From the NCBI GenBank assembly GCA_020630575.1, contig JAHDBD010000001.1:1-64000 (forward strand): a DNA stretch of 64,000 nt, in the 5' to 3' direction. Of the stretch, positions 17,967-27,119 are shown one piece after another. The first letter of the stretch is position 1. Each line of letters starts with the position of its first letter. The position numbers were made by a program, and so were the translations under genes. The DNA comes from Bernardetia sp. GTDB taxonomy: Bacteria > Bacteroidota > Bacteroidia > Cytophagales > Bernardetiaceae. A model generated the notes under the pieces. That model did not search any database, was not told the origin of the DNA, and worked only from the letters and a program-made list of their open reading frames with translations.

Positions 17967-20090
17967 TTAATAACTCAAAATCTTAAACTCCACTCTACGA
18001 TTTAGTTTTTTACTTTCCTCATCTCGTTTTCTTGTGATAGGATTTGTACTTCCATATGGACGAGTTTCGATGCGTTTTTTGTCAATTTTTTTCTTAACTA
18101 AATAATCTTGAATTGCCTTTACTCGCAAGGCTGAAAGTTTCATATTCATAGTTGGAATTCCTTCAAGGTCGGTATGTCCTTCTACTTCAATAGTTATGGT
18201 AGGATTTTCTAGCATAAATAAAACTAATCGGTCAAGTTCGGGATAAGACTCTGTCAATAATTCATTTGTACCTTGTCTAAAAAAGACATTATTCAAACGA
18301 ATTTTTTGTCCTACTTCAATAGGAGTAAGATACAAATCTCTTTTTATTTCTTTATATACTTCATTTCCTGTGGCATCAATGTTTTCGCTTACCGAAACAA
18401 AACCTCTTGATTTTGCCAAGAAACCATAATTTGAATTTGGAGGAAGAGCAATTTTATAATTTCCTGTTTGTGGCTCAGCTTGAGCTGTTCCTGCATTTTC
18501 TCCTGATGGCAACATCTCATAAAAAATCTCTGCGCCGATTGGTTCTTTCGTTTTGGAATTATAAACTGTTCCCGAAATAAGCAAAATTGGGTCTGGACGA
18601 ACTTCTACATGAAGTTTTGCACGATAAATATCCAATTCAGAAGCAGTAGTTTTATTTGAGTGTTTTGAAGATGCAAAATAGGCATATTCTCCACTTGCAT
18701 CAATGGAATAACCTGCATCCCAACCTGCTGAATTTAACACATTTCCCAAGTTTAATGGCTCACTCCAATTTGTCCAAGTGTCATCTAATCTTCTGCTTAC
18801 ATACATATCAAAACTTCCGTAACCACTTCTTCCATCTGAAGCAAAATAAAGTGTCTTGTTATCTGATGAAAGTGTAGGAGTAATTTCAGAAGCTGCCGAA
18901 TTGAGCATAGAACCCATATTTTTTGGAACAGACCACGAATTATCTTTTTGTAAAAAGCTAACATACAAATCTCTTGAGCCAAAAGTGTCTTCTCTACGTA
19001 TTGCCATAATCAAAACTTTTCGGTTTGGCGAAAGACAAATCTCTGCGTATTTATCAGTATTATAAAAATCTTTTATTTTTAAAGGCTCAGGATATGACCA
19101 CGAACCATCAATCGTTTTATAAGAAATTGATGCGCCTTGTTCCATTTTTCCAGAAGGCAAATAAGCATTGGCAAGCAGAATAACGTTTCCATCAGGTGTT
19201 ACCGAACAAACATAATTATGCTGATTGTTATTGACAGGTTCATTCAATCGCTGTGCTTCACTCCACACCGTATCTGAAATATGACGAGAAAACCAAACAT
19301 CGTCGTTTTCTTTTCCTGCTGAAATAGAAGGTGTATTTTGTGGATGATCTTTTCTATCAAAAAAAAGTGTTTTTCCATCAGGAGAAATAATAGGCAAAAT
19401 TTCACTATATGGAGAGTTTATAGTTCTTGGAAGACGTTCTGTTTCATTAAAAGGAATATCTTTTGTAATATTTATTTCTGCTTTTATAGGAATATCACTT
19501 TCAGAAATTCCAATCGCATCAATATTGTTCCAACCTCCAACATCAATTGTATTAAGTTTTATTTTTACAAATTTTACCTTGTAAGTAGTCTTTTGTTTTA
19601 GATAAATGTTGAGTAGTTGTCCTTGTATAGGAGCTGGTTCTGTTCGTTGATTTTTATAAACTAAATGTCCTCTATCTTCCAAATCATAGAGAATAATTGC
19701 TGAAATTGCACCTGCACCAAAGCTCTCGGCAATAGCAATTTGCTTTACAAAAATAGCTTTCTCAAAACCCACTTTTATCCATTCATCCTGACGAGCTTCT
19801 GGACGGGCTGGAGACCAAGCACACGGACTTTGCCAAATAGCAGGAAGAACATTAGGCTTGCCTAAAATTTGTTTTGCTGTGTGTTGAGTAGGATTATTTT
19901 CATCAAAATATTCAGAAGAAAAGTCAATTACTTTGCTTGCCCAAAGAACATGTATATTCGTTTGTGCCTTTGATAGAGAAGGCAAAAAAAAGATTCCAAA
20001 AAAAATAAAAAACAAAGAAAAGCTGACTTTTCTTGAATAAGAAAAAAAATCAGCTAAAAAAATATCTAAAAAGTAAAGTGTTGATTGCAT
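17967..20090 (-). CDS. OmpA family protein with PD40 propeller repeats
   Basis: 707 residues. N-terminal hydrophobic signal (about 20-43, ending SKAQ), then a discoidin-like region (about 50-200: VKQIAIAESFGAGAISAIIL), a PD40/WD40-like beta propeller at roughly 225-480 (repeated ISPDGKTLFF, LSPNRKVLI, LSSDNKTLYFASDG), a carboxypeptidase regulatory-like domain (ISGTVYNSKTKEPIG) and a C-terminal OmpA domain with VEGHTDLEG and LSALRVKAIQDYL. Such proteins are outer-membrane-anchored, peptidoglycan-binding lipoprotein-like factors in Bacteroidota, several linked to T9SS and gliding (PorE-like architecture). Confidence 0.9.
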   Translation of the reverse strand: MQSTLYFLDIFLADFFSYSRKVSFSLFFIFFGIFFLPSLSKAQTNIHVLWASKVIDFSSEYFDENNPTQHTAKQILGKPNVLPAIWQSPCAWSPARPEARQDEWIKVGFEKAIFVKQIAIAESFGAGAISAIILYDLEDRGHLVYKNQRTEPAPIQGQLLNIYLKQKTTYKVKFVKIKLNTIDVGGWNNIDAIGISESDIPIKAEINITKDIPFNETERLPRTINSPYSEILPIISPDGKTLFFDRKDHPQNTPSISAGKENDDVWFSRHISDTVWSEAQRLNEPVNNNQHNYVCSVTPDGNVILLANAYLPSGKMEQGASISYKTIDGSWSYPEPLKIKDFYNTDKYAEICLSPNRKVLIMAIRREDTFGSRDLYVSFLQKDNSWSVPKNMGSMLNSAASEITPTLSSDNKTLYFASDGRSGYGSFDMYVSRRLDDTWTNWSEPLNLGNVLNSAGWDAGYSIDASGEYAYFASSKHSNKTTASELDIYRAKLHVEVRPDPILLISGTVYNSKTKEPIGAEIFYEMLPSGENAGTAQAEPQTGNYKIALPPNSNYGFLAKSRGFVSVSENIDATGNEVYKEIKRDLYLTPIEVGQKIRLNNVFFRQGTNELLTESYPELDRLVLFMLENPTITIEVEGHTDLEGIPTMNMKLSALRVKAIQDYLVKKKIDKKRIETRPYGSTNPITRKRDEESKKLNRRVEFKILSY

Positions 20091-20168
20091 AGCACAAATA
20101 TAGGCAAAGAATAGAGATAGAGAATAGAAATAAAAAGGTTAAAAATTATTTCCTTTTTTCTATTTTGT

Positions 20169-20678
20169 TTAGTCCCAATCTTGAGCCACAAATTTCATTC
20201 TTTTTCCGTCTTCAGAAGAAAGAGTCAAAAAGTGACCTTCTAAGTGATAAGTTGTCATATTAGAAATATTTTTTCCAAAGCTGGCTTCTAACTCCATATT
20301 TTCTTGACATGCCATTTTGGTCATTCCTGCTTGTGAAAAAGTTATATCATTCTTATTTTCATTTTGTGCACTTGTAGAGACTGTGAAAAAAATACTATTA
20401 CAACCCATAAAAGCATTTCCTTGGGCAATTCTTTTGCCATCCAAATCTGTTGTGATTTCTTTTAGTTTTGTAAGGTCTACTTTAGCTTTGGCTTTTATAA
20501 AGTCTTCTTTTGAAAAATTATTTCCATCATTTAGGTTCATATCTGTCATCATCCAAACTCTAGCTAATTTTTGGTTGTCAGTAAGATTTGATGTTTTCTT
20601 ATTGCTTTTACAGCTTGAAAATAAAATAGAAGTTGAAAAAATTAGAATAACAGATAAAAAAAGTGATTTGATAAACAT
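20169..20678 (-). CDS. META-domain lipoprotein (HslJ-like)
   Basis: 169 residues. The signal peptide ends in a lipobox (LFSSCKSN, Cys near 23), so it should be lipid-anchored. The body has the META/HslJ pattern: the ARVWMMTDM strand, GNAFMGCNSIFFTVS with the conserved GxxGCN, and MACQENMELEASF near the middle. META domains occur in heat-inducible and virulence-associated envelope proteins with no known activity. It lies 78 bases downstream of, and is read away from, the OmpA gene start on the same strand order. Confidence 0.82.
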   Translation of the reverse strand: MFIKSLFLSVILIFSTSILFSSCKSNKKTSNLTDNQKLARVWMMTDMNLNDGNNFSKEDFIKAKAKVDLTKLKEITTDLDGKRIAQGNAFMGCNSIFFTVSTSAQNENKNDITFSQAGMTKMACQENMELEASFGKNISNMTTYHLEGHFLTLSSEDGKRMKFVAQDWD

Positions 20679-20755
20679 TGCTTGATTTAGTTTTAATGAA
20701 AAATAGTGCTATTATTCATAAACTGATTTTTTCTACAGAATGTTTTTTACAAAAA

Positions 20756-20813
20756 AATAATCTCTACTATTTATGAAATAATAAGGATTATTCTATATAA
20801 GATGCTTTTTATA
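20756..20813 (+). repeat. Hairpin repeat element, copy 1 (left of RiPP gene)
   Basis: Arms 20756-20772 and 20776-20792 pair at 14 of 17 positions around a three-base loop, followed by TATAAGATGCTTT at 20796-20808. Copy 2 is at 21508-21578, in the same orientation, with the same tail. Both lie outside genes. Confidence 0.6.
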
Positions 20814-21117
20814 AAAATTATCACTTAACTTTATCATTTGAGTTTTATACAAAACTCAGACTCAGAAAGAATTAATTTTGGATGTTAAATCTTTTCAAGC
20901 AGTTTATAACATATACATTTTTTGAAACTCATTATACTTGTAAATAGCTAAAAATTCAATTGAAAAGCGAGTTTTGATTTAAAAAAAATATAAATATTTT
21001 TATTTTGAAATTTGTAGTTTTTTTTTAATATTTGTCTTAGTAATGTTATTATTACGTGTAAATCGCATAATAATATTGAAAATGTATTTTATATAACAAC
21101 AACTTAAATTTAATTTT

Positions 21118-21303
21118 ATGAAATCTTTGAAAAAGAAATTTGGGAAATTTGCCATTTCTCAAAAACAGACAAAACAGATTGTAGGTGGTTTTGATAATTG
21201 TGAGGTGGTTTATTGGTGTCAAGGAACAACTTATGCTACAGAAGCACAGTGTAATTCAAGTTGTAATACCCATTGTTTTGCGCAATTAGTATTTCCTTGC
21301 TAA
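21118..21303 (+). CDS. Cysteine-rich RiPP/bacteriocin-like precursor with double-glycine leader
   Basis: 61 residues. Residues 1-24 (MKSLKKKFGKFAISQKQTKQ then IVGG) have the form of the Bacteroidota natural-product precursor leaders that end in GG and are cut by a C39-peptidase ABC exporter. The predicted core, 25-61, has six Cys (28, 34, 45, 49, 53, 61) and six Ser/Thr. This could be disulfide-bonded, lanthionine-bridged or otherwise cross-linked. No modification enzyme or exporter is within this window. It has its own terminator at 21375-21443 and lies between two hairpin repeats. Upstream TTTG at 21031 may be part of a promoter. Confidence 0.75.
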   Translation: MKSLKKKFGKFAISQKQTKQIVGGFDNCEVVYWCQGTTYATEAQCNSSCNTHCFAQLVFPC

Positions 21304-21374
21304 ACTAAATAGTATTTAAATTATTCATATACTCTTTACTTACAAATAAAAGCAAGATTGTTAATAATAAAATG

Positions 21375-21443
21375 TAGTGATAAGAAATGAGAATATATAG
21401 AATGAAATTTTATATTATTCAAAATTCTATCACTATTTTTTTT
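21375..21443 (+). terminator. Hairpin terminator of the RiPP gene
   Basis: Arms TAGTGATAAGAA (21375-21386) and TTCTATCACTA (21425-21435) pair apart from one bulged A, and are followed by a run of eight T. It starts 71 bases after the precursor stop, which suggests a single-gene transcript. Confidence 0.6.
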
Positions 21444-21507
21444 AATGGGCTATTTAATAAATAAGCTAGAACTAGAAGAATAAAAATTAAAAAAAGTCAT
21501 AAAAAAA

Positions 21508-21578
21508 CTAATCCCTGACATTTTTAGAATAAACTAAATAAATGACAAGGATTAGCTTGTATAAGATGCTTTCATAAC
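21508..21578 (+). repeat. Hairpin repeat element, copy 2 (right of RiPP gene)
   Basis: Arms 21508-21523 and 21540-21555 pair at 14 of 16 positions around a 16-base loop, followed by the tail TATAAGATGCTTT (21560-21572) shared with copy 1. The stem differs from copy 1 by paired changes (CTAATCC/GGATTAG here, AATAATC/GATTATT there). Confidence 0.6.
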
Positions 21579-22136
21579 AAATGAACAAATTTTAATAAAA
21601 ATACAATAAATAAGACTGACTTTGTTCGCTGTTTTTTTGTCCTAAATTGATTCTAACTCAAACTATCACAACTAAACACTAAAGATACATAACTACTAAG
21701 TTTAGCTAAAACTGACTGTTAGGTTAGACAGGATAAAATACAACTAGATAAATTTCATTTTATCTGACAAGTAAGCGAAAATGACGAATTATCGTGAAAT
21801 AGATTTTGTAAAGGATACGAAAACAAATTTTACTTGTTTACTATATTAAATCAATGATACATTATCTGATTTCCTATGTGCTTACTTTATTAGTTGAGAC
21901 CTGAATTTAGAGCAAGAGAAATACATCTCAAGTTGAAATTAACAAATAAGTTGAGCAAATTTTCGGGGCTCTAAAGGTGAAACATAAGTAAAGATACAAA
22001 TGAAGTTATTACTATCAATAAATTGAGTAAATAATAACTGATTGAAATGTTTTTTGAAAATAAACGGTCTATCTTTTTTTTTAATGTATGCTAAAACAAG
22101 AATCACAAATTACTAGACTTCAAAATTAAAACTAAT

Positions 22137-22361
22137 GTGGTCGCTTTGATACGAAAGGTTAAAAGCAAAGTATTTGGCTTTCATTACTCTCCAAAGGAAA
22201 TAATTGCATACTATAATATGCTACATTATTATTTTGAACGTTTCATAAGAGTTTTGTTATCGTTTTATATGTTTTCTTATTCATATAAAATTAGAAACAG
22301 AAAATTATTTTTAAAAGATTCTTTAAAAGAATTTATGAATAATTATTTAAGCTATTCATAA
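22137..22361 (+). CDS. Doubtful small ORF in gene-poor region
   Basis: 74 residues from a GTG start, basic and aromatic-rich, with a hydrophobic stretch (RFIRVLLSFYMFSYSY). No family recognised. The only support beyond the open frame is a small hairpin with T run just after its stop (22370-22394). Could easily be chance. Confidence 0.2.
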   Translation: MVALIRKVKSKVFGFHYSPKEIIAYYNMLHYYFERFIRVLLSFYMFSYSYKIRNRKLFLKDSLKEFMNNYLSYS

Positions 22362-22369
22362 CTATATAT

Positions 22370-22394
22370 ACTTAGATTTTACCTAAGTCTTTTT
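22370..22394 (+). terminator. Weak hairpin with T run
   Basis: ACTTAG and CTAAGT form a six-base stem followed by CTTTTT, 9 bases after the 74-residue ORF. Short and AT-rich, so weakly supported. Confidence 0.25.
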
Positions 22395-22899
22395 ACTACT
22401 AATTTTCTAACAAAACATCAAGTTATTCTATTTTACACGGATAAACTTTTTCTAAAAAACAAATCTGAATATTTTTTATACCATATAATTTTAATTGAAA
22501 TTAAAAATACGAATAAAAATAAAGTAGATTTTCTAAAACTAAAAGATCCCGATTGAATGATTTATATTAGAAAGAACTACATAAACTGAGAGTTACAATA
22601 ATTTACTTTATATGTATAGCAAAATTGTTTTGTACTATTACCTTTTCAAACAAATTTGAAGGTCTCAAAAGTAATACTACTTTAATTTAGATGAGATGAA
22701 ACTTATCAACAATTTAGTAAGAGTTTCTAAAATAGATTAACGATTTTAATATATTTATTAGAAACAAACTTTAAAAGTAAATGATTTGATATTCTTTAAA
22801 AATCACCGTTTGTGTTTTTTAATTCTGTAACTTGATACAATATAGAAATTAAATTTTGATAATGCAAATTTTTATGAAATTATTTTTTAAAATTATCCA

Positions 22900-24891
22900 T
22901 TAAGACTTTTCCTTTTTCTCTTCTTTAGCTTCTTCTTGTTTCATTTCTGCCTCTCTGATGAGCTTCTTTTTTTCAGTAACAAAATGTTCTACTTGCTTTT
23001 TCAAAACAGGAAGAGGAATATGTCCATTTTTTAATAAAATTTCATGAAACTCTTTAAGATTAAAATTTTCTTCTAAGGCATCTTCTGTATACTCTCTTAA
23101 GTTATTGAAGTATATTTTCCCTATTTTATAAATGGTAGCTTGTGCAGGGCGAACTACTATTTTATCAACTTCATCTTTCATGTCTTCTCTAGGAAGTCCT
23201 GTATTTGCTACCAAAAAATCAATCGCTTCTTCTCTAGTCCATTGCTTTAGATGAATTCCCGTATCCACTACCAAAAGCGAAGTAATAAAAAGTTCATTCT
23301 GAATTTTTCCAATCTTGACATATAAGTCATCGTAGTAATTAATAGAATTTCTATTTTGTTCGGTCAGTAAATCGGCAAAATATCCCTCCCATCCTTCATA
23401 ATAGACATCAAACTGCAAAACTTTTCTAAAAGTAGGTATGTCTGTAAGTTGTTGTTCGTACCAAGATTGTATATAACGTCCTCCTGCTTTCTCATATACC
23501 CAAACTGGAATCTTATTCTGAGGAATAGTTTCAGCATTTTTTAGATTAATATACAAGGCTGGGCGTGTTTTATCGTGCCCTCCATGAAACTCCAATAAAG
23601 GCGCACTGTTTTCTAAAGGTAAAGGCACACGTACTAATTTAAGTGGTTCTTTGGGTTGATGCAAGAAAAAATTATCAAAAGCCTCAAAAGCAGAATCTGA
23701 GTAGTGCTGATAAGTGGCTAAATAATTTTTATTATTATTACCGATATTGAAATCATTAGGCAAACGATTATTTATTTTAGCTAAATTTTTTGAAATAGAG
23801 TCTTTTTGTGGGAATTTTAGGGAATCAAAAATACCTGTTAGTTCTTCTTTCAAATCACTAATTTCTCCTAATCCTCTAAAATGGTATTCTTCTGCTGACT
23901 CTTCTTGTGAAATGTGAGCATGAACCATCAGCATTGTATTATAATACATGATTGCTGTTGCGCTATCATAGCCTAATTTCCAAACTCCAGCATCATTATT
24001 TGATAATTCAATTTCTTCTTCTAAATAATTTAATAGTTTTTGATAAGCAGGAAAAACATCATCTTCTATTATTTCTTTTGCTTCTACTTGTAGTTCATGT
24101 TTTGCAAGGGGCAAAATTCGGTCTGAATACTCTACTTTACGAGAAAAATCTCTATACAATACATTATATTCTACATTTCTAGCAATAAAATCTTTTGTTT
24201 CTTCGATTACACGCTCTAATATAAAGCGAGGAGGAATTACATTTGATTCTTTTCTTGACTGTAAAAGCTGAATAAGTTGGTCAAATTTATCATCAAATTT
24301 TGATAAACGTTCTAAATAGTCTTCTGCATCTCCAAGCGTTTCAATTTGATGTACCTCCATCATAAAACGAGGTAGCTCCACTTGAATGCCTGTAATATGA
24401 TTTACAGGATATTCGTACTGACGGAAAGCATTTCTATAAATTTCTAACTCTAAATACCAGTCTAATATTTCAGTAGATAATAGTTCTTCTTCGTTTTGTT
24501 GGGAACGTTTGTAAGTTCTGAGCATTTCAAAATTGCGAACGATACTTTCTTCATAACGCCTATCACGTTCCTCATCAGAAATATCTGTCAAGAGGCTATT
24601 ATAATAAGTTATTCCATAATTGTCTAAAAGATGCAGACGACTCATAAGCTCTGGGTCATCTTGTCCGTATTCTATAAACATGCGCTCATAAAATAGCTCA
24701 ACACTAAAAGGTTTAAACCAAATTAGGTTACATACCCAAATACTAAAAATAATAAATGAAAAAACAAACAGACGTAAAATAACTTTTCCTATTTTTAGTT
24801 GTTCTAGGTAAGAAATTGTTTTATGACTTACATGAATCCATAACCTTCGCCACGCAAATTTAGTATGAACCACATCACCTCTACTCGCCAT
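22900..24891 (-). CDS. DUF885-family protein lacking the metal-site histidines
   Basis: 663 residues from ATG 24891 (MASRGDVVHTKF); the frame continues to 24951, but that would overlap the divergent gene's start. One membrane segment near the N terminus (VILRLFVFSFIIFSIWV). The family block VYYEGWEGYFADLLTE (DUF885 EGWxxY) is clear. The expected HExxxGHHLQ metal site upstream of it aligns with YEKAGGRYIQ, so all three His are gone while Glu, one Gly and Gln remain. Probably membrane-anchored and not a working zinc carboxypeptidase. Divergent from the YjjG-like gene with only 30 bases between starts. Confidence 0.8.
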   Translation of the reverse strand: MASRGDVVHTKFAWRRLWIHVSHKTISYLEQLKIGKVILRLFVFSFIIFSIWVCNLIWFKPFSVELFYERMFIEYGQDDPELMSRLHLLDNYGITYYNSLLTDISDEERDRRYEESIVRNFEMLRTYKRSQQNEEELLSTEILDWYLELEIYRNAFRQYEYPVNHITGIQVELPRFMMEVHQIETLGDAEDYLERLSKFDDKFDQLIQLLQSRKESNVIPPRFILERVIEETKDFIARNVEYNVLYRDFSRKVEYSDRILPLAKHELQVEAKEIIEDDVFPAYQKLLNYLEEEIELSNNDAGVWKLGYDSATAIMYYNTMLMVHAHISQEESAEEYHFRGLGEISDLKEELTGIFDSLKFPQKDSISKNLAKINNRLPNDFNIGNNNKNYLATYQHYSDSAFEAFDNFFLHQPKEPLKLVRVPLPLENSAPLLEFHGGHDKTRPALYINLKNAETIPQNKIPVWVYEKAGGRYIQSWYEQQLTDIPTFRKVLQFDVYYEGWEGYFADLLTEQNRNSINYYDDLYVKIGKIQNELFITSLLVVDTGIHLKQWTREEAIDFLVANTGLPREDMKDEVDKIVVRPAQATIYKIGKIYFNNLREYTEDALEENFNLKEFHEILLKNGHIPLPVLKKQVEHFVTEKKKLIREAEMKQEEAKEEKKEKS

Positions 24892-24921
24892 ATTGAGCGT
24901 AGTATTTCTGCTGGGAATATT

Positions 24922-25659
24922 ATGTTGAATATCTTCTTTGATCTCGACCATACATTATGGGATTTTGAGCAAAATTCTAAACAAACTTTATTTAGTTTGT
25001 ATCAAAAGTATGAATTATCTGATAAAATTATTAATAATGAAAAAATAAGTTTTGACGATTTTTTGAAAGCCTTCCAAACTACGACTAAATTTCTTTGGAA
25101 ACAACATCATGAGGGCTTGGTAGACAAAGTAAAGATAAGACAACGTCGTTTTACACATATCTTTGAAGAGCTATATAAAATGAAAAAGAAAGAAGAACTA
25201 TTTGATAGAAATCTATACACTAATCTTTTGGAAGAATTAGAAAACGAATATCAATATAATTGTCCTCGTCAGCCCAATCTTTTACCGTTTGCTTTAGAAA
25301 TGCTTACTTATTTGCAATCTAAAGGCTATCAACTTCATATCCTTACCAATGGTTTTAAGGAAAGCCAAAAACTAAAATTACAACATTCAGGTATTTTGCA
25401 TTTTTTTAAAAACATTGTTACATCAGATTGTACAGGATTTACCAAACCTAATCCTATTATTTTCAATCATGCACTCGCTATCTCTAACGCTACACCTCAA
25501 AACTCTATTATGATTGGAGATAGTTTTGACGCTGATATTTTGGGCGCACGCTCTTTAGGAATGAAAACTATTTTTTATAATCCATTAAAAAAAACACCTC
25601 AGCATTCTGTTGCTAGTTATGATATTTCGTGTTGGCGAGAAATTGAAGGTATTTTGTAA
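24922..25659 (+). CDS. YjjG-type HAD-superfamily noncanonical pyrimidine nucleotidase
   Basis: 245 residues from ATG 24922 (MLNIFFDLDHTLWDFEQNS); the frame opens earlier at 24865, but only this start puts the catalytic motif at the N terminus. HAD motif I FFDLDHTLWDF is typical of YjjG nucleotidases, motif II is LTNGF, and motif IV is MIGDSFDADILGARSLGM. The family removes phosphate from damaged or noncanonical pyrimidine nucleotides. Cytosolic. A hairpin follows at 25714. Confidence 0.9.
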   Translation: MLNIFFDLDHTLWDFEQNSKQTLFSLYQKYELSDKIINNEKISFDDFLKAFQTTTKFLWKQHHEGLVDKVKIRQRRFTHIFEELYKMKKKEELFDRNLYTNLLEELENEYQYNCPRQPNLLPFALEMLTYLQSKGYQLHILTNGFKESQKLKLQHSGILHFFKNIVTSDCTGFTKPNPIIFNHALAISNATPQNSIMIGDSFDADILGARSLGMKTIFYNPLKKTPQHSVASYDISCWREIEGIL

Positions 25660-25713
25660 AAGGATAAGGTAAGAGTTTTTTGCATTATTGTAAAAAGTAG
25701 GATAAGTTATCTG

Positions 25714-25747
25714 GTTGTTGGTGTGACTTCGCTAAAACACCAACAAC
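25714..25747. terminator. Hairpin after the YjjG-like gene (GTTGTTGG family)
   Basis: GTTGTTGGTGT (25714-25724) and ACACCAACAAC (25737-25747) pair perfectly over 11 bases around a 12-base loop. The same stem occurs at 16501-16535. No strong T run, so it may be a repeat element used as terminator. Confidence 0.6.
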
Positions 25748-25819
25748 AGTACTGTGGACAGTTTTTAGTTGCATAATTTTGCTATTCTTAAAATGCTTTT
25801 AAAAAAAACATACTTTCGA

Positions 25820-26935
25820 ATGAAAAAAATAAGTATTTTAATAGCTCTCCGAAATGAAGAAAGAATAATTTTATCTTGTTTAGAGAATCTAAAAAGGACT
25901 ATAAACGAGTTTTATGAAGATGGAAATAATAAAAACAATTTTGAAATAGAAATTTTACTTGGAGATGATAATTCTGATGATAAAAGCGCAGAAATTATAA
26001 GTGAATTTATTAATAAAAATCAGAATACAAACTATACCTATTTCAAAATTGACAAATCTTTAAATAAACCAAATCAAAATAATCTAAAAGGGAAAGTAAA
26101 TGTTATTCATCAATTAATTAATCAATCAGAAGGAGAAACGCTTATTTTGCTTGATGCTGATATTCTTGTAAACCAAAATTGGCTGCAAGAATTAATAAAA
26201 AAATACTATAAAAAAGAAAATATAAAAATGGTAATGGGAACGACAATTCCCAAGATTAATCAAGAATCATTTTTCACTAATTTTCAAACTATTGATTGGG
26301 TTTTCGGACAAGGAGTTTTAGCTATTTTCTCAAAGTTAGGTTTTCCACAAACAGCAATGGGAAATAATCTTGCATTTGATAAAAAAATCTATCAACAACT
26401 AGGAGGATATGAAAATATTGAATTTTCAGTAACTGAAGATGTAGCCCTTTTTAAGGCTTATTTTCGTTGGTATAGACAGCAGCAACAACAATTATATTTT
26501 AAAAAGCATCAATTTTTTCTTCAACTTTTCAATTCAAAATCTCTAGCTTTCACAGAAGCCGAACCCACTCTAAAAGATTGGGTTTTGCAGCGTCATCGTT
26601 GGTTTTATGGTGCATGGCAGTTTTCTAATTTTATCAAAAAAGGACTTTTAATTACTTATTTATTTCGAATTATTTTTTTGATAGGAATGATAGTAGGAAT
26701 ATTTTTGAGTGGGAATAGTTATTTGATTTTGGCTGTTTTTTTAGTTTTAGGAATTAGTTTTTTATTGATTATCTCATTTTTTATAAAGTTAAAACTCTTG
26801 CCTTTGGAGCTGTCTTCACTAACAACCCTGATGCAAGTTTTGATTTTTTGTTTGATAGAATCTTTTTTTTATATGTTAGTAGGAATTTATTTTTTGAAAA
26901 CTAAAAAAGTAAAATGGAAAGGAAGAGAGTTTTAG
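25820..26935 (+). CDS. Membrane glycosyltransferase family 2 (processive-type motif)
   Basis: 371 residues from MKKISILIALRNEE; the frame opens from a TTG at 25769, but the GT-A fold begins here. Motifs: LLGDDNSDDKS, the DxD-like LLDADILV, TEDVALF and LQRHRWFYGAWQF (QxxRW), as in cellulose/hyaluronan-synthase-type enzymes. Three or four membrane segments lie at the C terminus (about 280-365). It probably builds or extends a surface polysaccharide or glycolipid at the inner membrane; donor unknown. Confidence 0.85.
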   Translation: MKKISILIALRNEERIILSCLENLKRTINEFYEDGNNKNNFEIEILLGDDNSDDKSAEIISEFINKNQNTNYTYFKIDKSLNKPNQNNLKGKVNVIHQLINQSEGETLILLDADILVNQNWLQELIKKYYKKENIKMVMGTTIPKINQESFFTNFQTIDWVFGQGVLAIFSKLGFPQTAMGNNLAFDKKIYQQLGGYENIEFSVTEDVALFKAYFRWYRQQQQQLYFKKHQFFLQLFNSKSLAFTEAEPTLKDWVLQRHRWFYGAWQFSNFIKKGLLITYLFRIIFLIGMIVGIFLSGNSYLILAVFLVLGISFLLIISFFIKLKLLPLELSSLTTLMQVLIFCLIESFFYMLVGIYFLKTKKVKWKGREF

Positions 26936-27119
26936 AATAAAATTGGTTATAACAAATCACACAATTTAATTGTTTGCCAAAGAAAATAGCAAAAGATGCC
27001 ATTTTGATAAATGAAAGTTAGGATTTTTAGTAAAAAAAACGGATTTTTAGTATTAACTTTAGTTTAGCTGTATCCTAGCTCAATTCTATCCAACTTACAC
27101 ATTCAACTCTTTCAATAAA

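Larger units (their letters stand above)
21304..22899. other. Gene-poor region
   Basis: About 1.6 kb with very few sizeable open frames. It contains the RiPP terminator, hairpin repeat copy 2, one weak 74-residue frame (22137-22361) and nothing else I can support. Base composition is very AT-rich, and I saw no remnant of a known gene. A decayed or recombined accessory locus is possible but not shown. Confidence 0.5.

Noticed and set aside
21781-21900. A short frame with ATG at 21781 after the RiPP gene
   Set aside because: Stops quickly, no match to an immunity or transport gene.
24892-24951. Upstream extension of the DUF885 gene
   Set aside because: Would overlap the start of the divergent YjjG-like gene; the ATG at 24891 fits better.
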